Source: Pseudomonadota bacterium (lineage in GTDB: Bacteria; Pseudomonadota; Alphaproteobacteria; Sphingomonadales; Sphingomonadaceae). Taken from it: a DNA stretch of 12,565 bases. Position 1 is the stretch's first letter, and the number at the start of each line of letters is the position of its first letter. The position numbers were made by a program, and so were the translations under genes. The DNA is taken from positions 1-12,565 of the forward strand of contig CAUJJQ010000152.1 in NCBI GenBank assembly GCA_963205285.1. The letters are read 5' to 3'. Positions 6,865-12,565 of the stretch are shown here, one piece after another. The notes beneath the pieces are model-generated. The model was given only the letters and a program-made list of their open reading frames with translations, did not search any database and was not told where the DNA came from.

Positions 6865-9063
6865 TCATGGGCGATAAACGCGGGGGCGCGTGGCCCAGAG
6901 CGCAGCCGGTTCAAATAAAACGGGTTTTAGCCGATGCGCCACGAACAAGGGTGCCTGATCATTAAAATGTGGCGATCCAAGTCGGGTTGTTGCCGCACCA
7001 AATGGCTGGATCGATTGCGAATGCACCCGCCCATCTCTGTCCCAGCGGATGAACATCAAGAAACTATCGCCATGACGCACACGGTACCGCCCGTCGGGGT
7101 CGACGTCCCACAAGGTGGAGGCGCGCAGCGTGTCATTCCCGCCATCGAGCGGCAGGTCCACCGCGCCGCGACCTGTTCCGTGCCGTAGTCGCAAAATCTG
7201 CCCCAATGGGGGATTTAGGGTTCCAAAATGGCGCTGCAAATGTGCTGCGGCATCGCTCAAGATTCTGGCGGGATCAACAGGTTCGGCGCTGCGCTGATAA
7301 TGCACGCGATTGGCAGGGCGCAGCACGGTGAGCGCCAGTGCATCACCATCCCCCCTGCCATCCAATTGCCAGTCCCACCGCGAAAGGAGCGCCTGCGCAT
7401 CACGCATCTGGCGGTTGGCCGGACGCAGTGCCAACAGGCGCGCCATCCATTGGGCAGCATAGCCGCGCCGGACATAGCCGGTATCATATTTTATCCGCGC
7501 CAGCGCCGCATCGTCAATATTGCCCGCCGCTTCAAAAAGGTCGAGCGCACGCAACGAACGGTTGGTTTCATCCAGTTCCACCCCCATGCGTGGGTCGAAT
7601 GCGACGGGGTTCAGATCATCCCCCGGACCGGCGGTGGTAAAGGGGCTATTATTGGCATTGAAAATATAGCCTGATGCCGGATTTATCAGGCTCGGCGCCC
7701 GCGAAAATGGCAGGCTGGCTGTCCAAATGTCGCGCCGCGTGTCGCCCGGCAAAATATGCCGCCAATCATAACCCGCCGGACGGTCTGGAAACAGCGCGTT
7801 GTAAAACAGGCCGATATTCCCCTCGCGGTCGGCATAGATGAAATTGGTAGCGGGCACCCCTTGGCCCGCCATGGCAGCGCGCCATTCGGCCAGATTGTGC
7901 GCCTTTTGCAGCCGGTAATATTGCGTCACCATGTCCAGCCGGTCGATACCGGCATAGCGGATGGCAAAGGCACCTTGGTCATTGACGATGACCGGCCCGT
8001 GGATTGAACGATAAATGGTGCGTGGCACCGGGATGACGAAAGGCCCCCATTTGACGCGCAACCAGATGCGCTGGCTTTCCAGCGGCAGCCAGCGTCCGTC
8101 CATCCGATATTCTGTGCCATCATCGTTCAGTACCAGCCGATACACATCAACAAGGTCGGGTCGATTGACGGTATTGGTCCAACCAAGATCGCGGTTGTGC
8201 CCCAAAAAGGGAAAGGGCGAACCGGGGAAAGTCGCGCCGGCAAAGTCCCACCCCTCCCCCGAATGGACGACCAGTTCATACCAGGCAACACCGCCAGTCC
8301 ATGGTTGATGCGAATTGGAAACCAGCCGTGTTTGCCCATCACCCCCGCGTGACGGTGATACGGCAAAAGCGTTGGAACCATTTTGCCCTTCGCCCCCGCC
8401 CAACAACGTGCCTGCGAAATAGGGGCGGTCCCCATCGTTCAGCGGCGCCATATTTTGCGCCACTGTTGTAGTGGCAGGTGTCGGCGGGCCGCCTTCGCCA
8501 TGGAGCGGCTTACCCTCCACCAATCGGCCAAGCACATTATCTAGGCCAAAGAAAAAGGGAGAACGGATTACAAAGCCTGCCACCACATCTTCCCCCCGCA
8601 CCGGGAAAAACCCTGCCAGACGCACCTCATCGGGGTGCTGTGCTGCGTAATGGTTGAGCCCCGCTGCATAAGCGGTGAAGATTGTGCGCACATCGGCAGG
8701 CAATTGCGCATAGTGGCGCGCCACCGTGCCGCGCCCATCGATGAGCTGCGCCGCATAATCAACCTTAGCCCCGTCAGCCCCTGTCATCGCACCGAGCCGC
8801 CCGCGCGTCATTGCCAGCACTTCTTGCAGTGTCGAAAAATCATCCTCCGCATGGGCAAAGGCAACACCATATGCGACATCAGCATCAGTGCGGCCAAAGA
8901 TATGCGGCACGCCAAAGCTGTCGCGCGCAATGCGCACGTCCTGCGGCTGATAGGGCACCGCCACCACCGACGCGGTGCTGAGCGGTTCCCAGATGATCAG
9001 GCCAAGCGCCAGCACGCCCACGAAGAGGATCGAACCAAACAGGATTTTCTTCAGCGCACGCAT
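6865..9063 (-). CDS. Penicillin acylase family (S45) Ntn hydrolase; possible acyl-homoserine lactone acylase
   Basis: A 732-residue precursor of the N-terminal-nucleophile hydrolases that cleave amide-linked acyl groups (penicillins, acyl-homoserine lactones, related amides). An N-terminal hydrophobic segment (residues about 5-26) exports or anchors it in the periplasm. The alpha-chain region includes DVRIARDSFGVPHIFG and 'AYGVAFAHAEDDF', both family hallmarks. Self-cleavage is expected before Ser230 in GQNGSNAFAV, making it the N-terminal nucleophile of the beta chain. Downstream 'FLGHNRDLGWTNT' and 'ATNFIYADREGNIG' supply the conserved GHN and Asn/GNIG elements. The C-terminal 'SIQPFGAATTRLGSPHFND' resembles the AHL-acylase side of the family, but substrate cannot be fixed from sequence. 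I chose the ATG at 9063 (AAGGGG eight bases upstream); an in-frame ATG at 9171 would add 36 residues with no export logic and would start inside the clpB promoter. Divergent from clpB. Confidence 0.93.
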   Translation of the reverse strand: MRALKKILFGSILFVGVLALGLIIWEPLSTASVVAVPYQPQDVRIARDSFGVPHIFGRTDADVAYGVAFAHAEDDFSTLQEVLAMTRGRLGAMTGADGAKVDYAAQLIDGRGTVARHYAQLPADVRTIFTAYAAGLNHYAAQHPDEVRLAGFFPVRGEDVVAGFVIRSPFFFGLDNVLGRLVEGKPLHGEGGPPTPATTTVAQNMAPLNDGDRPYFAGTLLGGGEGQNGSNAFAVSPSRGGDGQTRLVSNSHQPWTGGVAWYELVVHSGEGWDFAGATFPGSPFPFLGHNRDLGWTNTVNRPDLVDVYRLVLNDDGTEYRMDGRWLPLESQRIWLRVKWGPFVIPVPRTIYRSIHGPVIVNDQGAFAIRYAGIDRLDMVTQYYRLQKAHNLAEWRAAMAGQGVPATNFIYADREGNIGLFYNALFPDRPAGYDWRHILPGDTRRDIWTASLPFSRAPSLINPASGYIFNANNSPFTTAGPGDDLNPVAFDPRMGVELDETNRSLRALDLFEAAGNIDDAALARIKYDTGYVRRGYAAQWMARLLALRPANRQMRDAQALLSRWDWQLDGRGDGDALALTVLRPANRVHYQRSAEPVDPARILSDAAAHLQRHFGTLNPPLGQILRLRHGTGRGAVDLPLDGGNDTLRASTLWDVDPDGRYRVRHGDSFLMFIRWDRDGRVHSQSIQPFGAATTRLGSPHFNDQAPLFVAHRLKPVLFEPAALWATRPRVYRP

Positions 9064-9148
9064 CCGCTGCACCCCTTTGCTGTCGCACCCCCGATGCGTC
9101 AATCTGCCCGCGCGATTGGCGAACGGCAAGCACCAAAGCCGCCGCACC

Positions 9149-9179
9149 CTTGTGTGACCAAAATGCAACACTATTTTGG
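9149..9179 (+). promoter_or_regulatory. Sigma-32 (RpoH) heat-shock promoter for clpB
   Basis: CTTG at 9149-9152 is followed after exactly 17 bases by ACTATTTTGG at 9170-9179. The alphaproteobacterial RpoH consensus is CTTG-N17/18-CYTATNTNNG; only the first base of the -10 box differs. Transcription would begin near 9185, giving a leader of roughly 55-60 bases before the clpB ATG, with AAGGAA at 9225-9230 as ribosome site. clpB is a classical RpoH target, so position and identity agree. Confidence 0.7.
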
Positions 9180-9241
9180 CGGCAAATAATCCCTAAATGT
9201 CGAACAGCGGCAGGGTGAGACAAAAAGGAAAAACGCTGACC

Positions 9242-11821
9242 ATGAGCCTCGAAAAACTGACTGATCGCGCCAAGGGCTTTTTGCAAGCCGCGCAGACCAT
9301 TGCCATTCGCATGAACCATCAACGCATCGGCAGTGACCATCTGCTCAAAGCCTTGCTCGATGATAATCAGGGCATGGCCGCCAATCTGCTGACCCAGGCG
9401 GGGGCCAATGCCAAACAGGCGCTGGCAGGCGTCGATGCTGCACTGAACAAATTGCCGGTGGTCACAGGTTCGGGAGCCAATGCCGCACCCGGGCTGGACA
9501 ATGATCTGGTGCGCGTCATCGATGCGGCAACACAGGTGGCGGCCAAAGCGGGTGACAGTTTCGTCACCGTTGAACGATTGCTGCTCGCTCTCTCCATGGC
9601 ATCGGGCACCAATGCGGCAAAGATTTTGCATTCGGCGGGGCTTGACCCCAAGGCGCTAAATGCGACGATTGAAAAGCTACGCCAAGGGCGCACTGCCGAC
9701 AGCGCGACCGCCGAGGATCGGTATGATGCGCTCAAAAAATATGCGCGCAACCTGACGCAAGCTGCTGAAAATGGCAAGCTTGACCCGGTTATCGGGCGGG
9801 ATGAGGAAATCCGCCGCACGGTGCAGATATTGGCGCGGCGGACCAAAAATAACCCGGTGCTGATCGGTGATCCCGGGGTCGGCAAGACGGCGATTGCCGA
9901 GGGATTGGCGCTGCGCATCGCCAATGGCGATGTGCCCGACACACTGAAAGGGCGGCGGTTGATGTCGCTCGACTTGGGTTCATTGATCGCAGGGGCAAAA
10001 TATCGCGGTGAATTTGAAGAGCGGCTAAAGGGCGTACTCGACGAAGTGAAGGCGGCCGAAGGCGACATCGTCCTGTTTATCGATGAAATGCATACGCTGA
10101 TCGGTGCGGGCAAAAGCGAAGGCGCGATGGATGCGGGCAATCTGCTCAAGCCCGCCTTGGCGCGCGGCGAGCTTCATTGCATTGGTGCCACCACGCTCGA
10201 TGAGTATCGCAAATATGTTGAAAAGGATGCGGCGCTCCAGCGGCGGTTCCAGCCGGTTTTCGTCGGTGAACCGACGGTGGAGGACAGCATATCCATCCTA
10301 CGCGGACTAAAGGAAAAATATGAACTCCACCATGGGGTGCGCATTACTGATGCGGCGATTGTCGCCGCCGCCACCTTGTCCAACCGCTATATTTCCGACC
10401 GTTTTCTGCCCGACAAGGCCATCGACCTGATGGATGAGGCGGCGAGCCGCATCCGGATGGAGGTGGAATCCAAACCCGAAGAGATTGAAACGCTCGACCG
10501 GCGGATCATCCAGCTCAAAATCGAACGCGAAGCGCTCAAAAAAGAAAGCGATGTTGCGTCCAAAGACCGGCTGGCGAGCCTCGAAAGTGAACTGGCCAAT
10601 CTTGAGCAGCAATCGGCGGAACTCACCAGCCGCTGGCAGGCGGAAAAGGACAAGATTGCGGGCGAGGCACGCCTCAAAGAACAATTGGATGCGGCAAGGC
10701 TGGAACTGGAACAGGCGCAGCGCGGCGGTGATTTGGCGCGCGCAGGCGAACTCAGCTATGGCACCATCCCCGAGCTTGAACGGCAATTGGCCGACGCGGC
10801 GCAAGCGTCCGCTGGCGCGATGTTGCGCGAAGAAGTGACCGATGGGGATATTGCAAGCGTCGTGTCACGCTGGACCGGCATTCCCGTTGACCGGATGATG
10901 GAGGGGGAGCGCGAAAAGTTGCTCAGCATGGAAGATGTGCTGGCAAAGCGTGTCATCGGCCAGGCCGAAGCGGTTCGCGCGGTTTCAACCGCCGTGCGCC
11001 GCGCGCGCGCCGGGCTGCAAGACCCCAATCGCCCGCTCGGCAGTTTCCTGTTTCTGGGGCCAACCGGGGTCGGCAAGACCGAATTGACCAAGGCGCTGGC
11101 TGGATTTTTGTTCGATGATGATGCTGCGATGGTGCGCATCGACATGTCCGAATTTATGGAAAAACACAGTGTCGCACGCCTCATCGGTGCACCGCCGGGC
11201 TATGTCGGCTATGATGAGGGCGGCGTCCTCACCGAAGCGGTGCGCCGACGCCCCTATCAGGTCATCCTGTTTGATGAGGTCGAAAAGGCACATGGCGATG
11301 TGTTCAACATCTTGCTGCAAGTGCTCGACGATGGGCGGCTCACCGATGGGCAGGGGCGCACGGTGGACTTTACCAATACGATCATCGTGCTGACTTCAAA
11401 TCTGGGCAGCCAGTTTCTGACTCAATTGGCCGATGATGTGGATGTCGCCAGCGTCGAACCGCAGGTGATGGAGGTGGTGCGCAGCCATTTCCGCCCCGAA
11501 TTTTTGAACCGGCTGGATGAAATCATCCTGTTCCACCGACTGGGTGCGGGGCATATGGGGCCGATCGTCGATATTCAGGTTGCGCGCGTCCAGCGCCTGC
11601 TCGCCGACCGCAAAATCACCCTGACGCTGAGCGATGCGGCCCGCGCATGGCTGGGCCGGGTCGGCTATGACCCTGTATATGGCGCGCGCCCGCTGAAACG
11701 TGCGGTGCAGCGTTTTGTGCAAGACCCGCTCGCCGAACTGATATTGCGTGGGGATGCGAAGGACGGTTCCGCCATCGAAGTTGATGAAGGCGATGGCGGG
11801 CTAAAAATTGCGATAAGTTAG
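9242..11821 (+). CDS. clpB: ATP-dependent disaggregase ClpB
   Basis: An 859-residue AAA+ hexameric chaperone that pulls proteins out of aggregates together with DnaK/DnaJ/GrpE in the cytosol. The N-domain starts [18 protein letters not shown], the standard ClpB beginning, which fixes the ATG at 9242; a longer frame from 9197 adds 15 unrelated residues. NBD1 has Walker A GDPGVGKT (209-216), Walker B VLFIDE (277-282) and the pore loop [10 protein letters not shown] (252-261). The coiled-coil M domain (about 395-515) separates ClpB from ClpA/ClpC. NBD2 has Walker A GPTGVGKT (606-613), pore loop GYVG (653-656), Walker B VILFDE (674-679), sensor-1 TSNLGS (718-723) and sensor-2 GARPLKR (814-820). 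Length matches E. coli ClpB (857). A heat-shock type promoter precedes it and a strong hairpin follows. All catalytic motifs are intact. Confidence 0.98.
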   Translation: MSLEKLTDRAKGFLQAAQTIAIRMNHQRIGSDHLLKALLDDNQGMAANLLTQAGANAKQALAGVDAALNKLPVVTGSGANAAPGLDNDLVRVIDAATQVAAKAGDSFVTVERLLLALSMASGTNAAKILHSAGLDPKALNATIEKLRQGRTADSATAEDRYDALKKYARNLTQAAENGKLDPVIGRDEEIRRTVQILARRTKNNPVLIGDPGVGKTAIAEGLALRIANGDVPDTLKGRRLMSLDLGSLIAGAKYRGEFEERLKGVLDEVKAAEGDIVLFIDEMHTLIGAGKSEGAMDAGNLLKPALARGELHCIGATTLDEYRKYVEKDAALQRRFQPVFVGEPTVEDSISILRGLKEKYELHHGVRITDAAIVAAATLSNRYISDRFLPDKAIDLMDEAASRIRMEVESKPEEIETLDRRIIQLKIEREALKKESDVASKDRLASLESELANLEQQSAELTSRWQAEKDKIAGEARLKEQLDAARLELEQAQRGGDLARAGELSYGTIPELERQLADAAQASAGAMLREEVTDGDIASVVSRWTGIPVDRMMEGEREKLLSMEDVLAKRVIGQAEAVRAVSTAVRRARAGLQDPNRPLGSFLFLGPTGVGKTELTKALAGFLFDDDAAMVRIDMSEFMEKHSVARLIGAPPGYVGYDEGGVLTEAVRRRPYQVILFDEVEKAHGDVFNILLQVLDDGRLTDGQGRTVDFTNTIIVLTSNLGSQFLTQLADDVDVASVEPQVMEVVRSHFRPEFLNRLDEIILFHRLGAGHMGPIVDIQVARVQRLLADRKITLTLSDAARAWLGRVGYDPVYGARPLKRAVQRFVQDPLAELILRGDAKDGSAIEVDEGDGGLKIAIS

Positions 11822-11830
11822 TCAATCAAC

Positions 11831-11861
11831 GAACGGCAGTGGCCGGATGCTACTGCCGTTC
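11831..11861. terminator. Bidirectional hairpin between clpB and the convergent small secreted gene
   Basis: A 12-bp stem (11831-11842 with 11850-11861, one G-T wobble) closes a 7-base loop, ten bases past the clpB stop codon and eight bases beyond the stop of the opposing gene. The convergent arrangement makes it a shared terminator. There is no clear T-run on either strand, so it may act as a 3' end stabiliser or a weak or Rho-assisted terminator. Confidence 0.6.
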
Positions 11862-11868
11862 CAAATCC

Positions 11869-12147
11869 TTACGTGCCGCCGGACGGGCGCGACGTGCTAT
11901 ATTCCATGGTGGCACGCGCCGCGTCATTGCCATTTTGCGCCAGACGCCGCCATTCGCCTACCGTCTTGCACACACGTTCAAAGCGGGCGATCGACCCTGT
12001 CACCGCCATCCGACGGCAGCGAACCTGATCATCCGGGTTGGGTGCGCTGGCTGGCGCAGCAGGTGCAGCAGGCGGCGGGGTTGCTGGTGTCGTCTGCGCC
12101 AAAGCGGGCGCAGCAATCGCCAGCAGCAAGAGCGGGGAAAGTCGCAT
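11869..12147 (-). CDS. Small secreted hypothetical protein with CR..VTGS / VCKT..EW motif (92 aa)
   Basis: From the ATG at 12147 (AAGGAT seven bases upstream) the protein starts MRLSPLLLLAIAAPALA, a Sec signal peptide cleaved before Gln18. An Ala/Pro/Thr-rich linker (about 18-38) leads to a compact C-terminal domain with two cysteines, Cys44 in VRCRRMAVTGS and Cys60 in RVCKTVGEWRRLAQ, which could form one disulfide in the periplasm. This CR..TGS..C.T..EW pattern is one I associate with small exported proteins of sphingomonads; none has a function I know. A longer start at 12165 would put six residues before the signal peptide and is less likely. It is convergent with clpB and lies 68 bp after the stop of the beta-hydroxylase gene on the same strand. 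Confidence 0.75.
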   Translation of the reverse strand: MRLSPLLLLAIAAPALAQTTPATPPPAAPAAPASAPNPDDQVRCRRMAVTGSIARFERVCKTVGEWRRLAQNGNDAARATMEYSTSRPSGGT

Positions 12148-12170
12148 CGAATATCCTTCAATCAAACGAA

Positions 12171-12194
12171 GGGCCAGAGGCTAACAAATGGCCC
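12171..12194 (-). terminator. Weak candidate terminator after the beta-hydroxylase gene
   Basis: On the minus strand GGGCCA and TGGCCC form a perfect 6-bp stem with a 12-base loop, 21 bases after the stop codon at 12216, followed by a T-rich TTCGTTTGATT. The long loop and interrupted T-run make it weak. If real, it would separate the beta-hydroxylase transcript from the small secreted gene, leaving little room for a promoter for the latter. Confidence 0.3.
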
Positions 12195-12215
12195 AGGGCA
12201 TTGCAACTGGCAGAT

Positions 12216-12565
12216 TTATGTGCCCAAATTGTCTGCAAGGTCGAAATAGCGGGCGATAATTTCCTGTTCCGCAACCGATAGATGCGGGTTCCAGACATCA
12301 AAGATCAAGATAGCCCGCACTTCGTCACTGTCATTCCATGCTTCATGGTTGATCGTATCGTCAAAGGCAAAAGCTTCGCCTTCCACCCATTGCCGCGTTT
12401 CACCGCCCACCCGAAAGCCGCATTTTTCCGGCACAATCAGCGGCAGGTGGATGATGGCGCGGGTGTTGCTGACCCCGGTGTGCGGCGGGATGTGGGTGTG
12501 CGGCTGCAAGATTGAAAAAAAGGCGCTGGGCGCGCGTCCCGGAATGACCGCCGATGGCACCGCCG
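12216..12565 (-). CDS. Aspartyl/asparaginyl beta-hydroxylase family (2-oxoglutarate, Fe(II)) protein, C-terminal part
   Basis: The reading frame stays open to the right edge, so this is the last ~116 codons of a larger gene; the GTG at 12560 is not a credible start because the domain is already under way ('AVIPGRAPSAFFSI'). The AspH hallmark order is present: HTHIPPHTG, NTRAIIHLPL, 'CGFRVGG', 'W.EGEAFAFDDTINHEAW', 'VRAILIFDVWNP'. By comparison with human AspH, the two iron-binding histidines are those in PPHTG and INHEAW, and His in IIHLPL with Arg in VRAILI would bind 2-oxoglutarate; this family characteristically lacks the usual acidic iron ligand. The expected activity is hydroxylation of a protein side chain or a related small substrate; the bacterial substrates are generally unknown. 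Numbering from 12560 gives His27, His38, His72 and Arg82. Confidence 0.9.
   Translation of the reverse strand, partial: AVPSAVIPGRAPSAFFSILQPHTHIPPHTGVSNTRAIIHLPLIVPEKCGFRVGGETRQWVEGEAFAFDDTINHEAWNDSDEVRAILIFDVWNPHLSVAEQEIIARYFDLADNLGT

Noticed and set aside
9064..9171. 36-residue N-terminal extension of the acylase from the ATG at 9171
   Set aside because: It would begin within the clpB -10 box, displaces the signal segment, and lacks a ribosome site; the ATG at 9063 has AAGGGG at good spacing.
9197..9241. 15-residue extension of ClpB
   Set aside because: The added residues do not match ClpB proteins, and the [10 protein letters not shown] start at 9242 does.
8885..9631. A 248-codon minus-strand frame spanning the start of clpB, the intergenic region and the acylase N-terminus
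   Set aside because: It runs antisense to clpB and out of frame with the acylase, is rich in His, Cys and Gln with no recognisable domain, and is explained by the GC-rich codon bias of the real genes.
9367..10149. A 260-codon Ser/Ala/Pro-rich antisense frame inside clpB
   Set aside because: The composition is typical of the reverse complement of a high-GC gene; there is no ribosome site and no domain.
1..12565. Search for CRISPR arrays, toxin-antitoxin pairs, transposases, phage or defence genes
   Set aside because: No direct-repeat array, recombinase or recognised defence domain is visible; the gene content is chromosomal housekeeping and envelope functions.

Overview
The window looks like chromosomal DNA of an alphaproteobacterium, most probably Sphingomonadales (Sphingomonas/Sphingopyxis/Novosphingobium relatives). 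This rests on moderately high GC, an Atm1-type ABC exporter whose pocket residues match those I recall for the Novosphingobium aromaticivorans protein, a secreted Ntn acylase and M16 peptidase of the kind common in sphingomonads, and an alphaproteobacterial-style heat-shock promoter. It is gene-dense. I see no rRNA, tRNA, CRISPR array, insertion sequence or prophage gene, and no stretch above 300 bases lacks a gene.

Left block, minus strand (about 1-2930). Reading right to left: an Atm1/ABCB7-type exporter, then 52 bp later three genes joined by 4-base start/stop overlaps: a DUF442/BLH-phosphatase-like protein, a small membrane-anchored protein, and a sterol desaturase family protein that runs off the left edge. 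The overlaps imply translational coupling. A GC hairpin with a T-run (2960-2980) separates this block from the one upstream.

Middle block, minus strand (about 3006-9063). Reading right to left: a penicillin/acyl-homoserine-lactone acylase family protein, a two-domain M16 zinc peptidase with signal peptide, a 97-residue DG-repeat protein, and a 92-residue secreted protein. The first strong intrinsic terminator after the acylase is the hairpin at 2960-2980, so the four could form one unit, although I cannot exclude internal promoters. Three of the four appear exported. The M16 peptidase carries HxxDH where the family has HxxEH.

Right block. clpB (plus strand, 9242-11821) is divergent from the acylase. 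The 178 bp between them holds a good match to the alphaproteobacterial sigma-32 promoter, which fits a heat-shock disaggregase. clpB ends at a 12-bp hairpin that probably terminates both it and the opposing gene. That opposing gene is a small secreted protein of 92 residues. Upstream of it lies the C-terminal half of an aspartyl/asparaginyl beta-hydroxylase that enters from the right edge.

Overall this is mainly ordinary housekeeping and envelope gene content. I found no convincing new multi-gene system. The items most worth a second look are the HxxDH substitution, the clpB promoter, the run of exported hydrolases, and a short unlisted reading frame behind a strong Shine-Dalgarno sequence.
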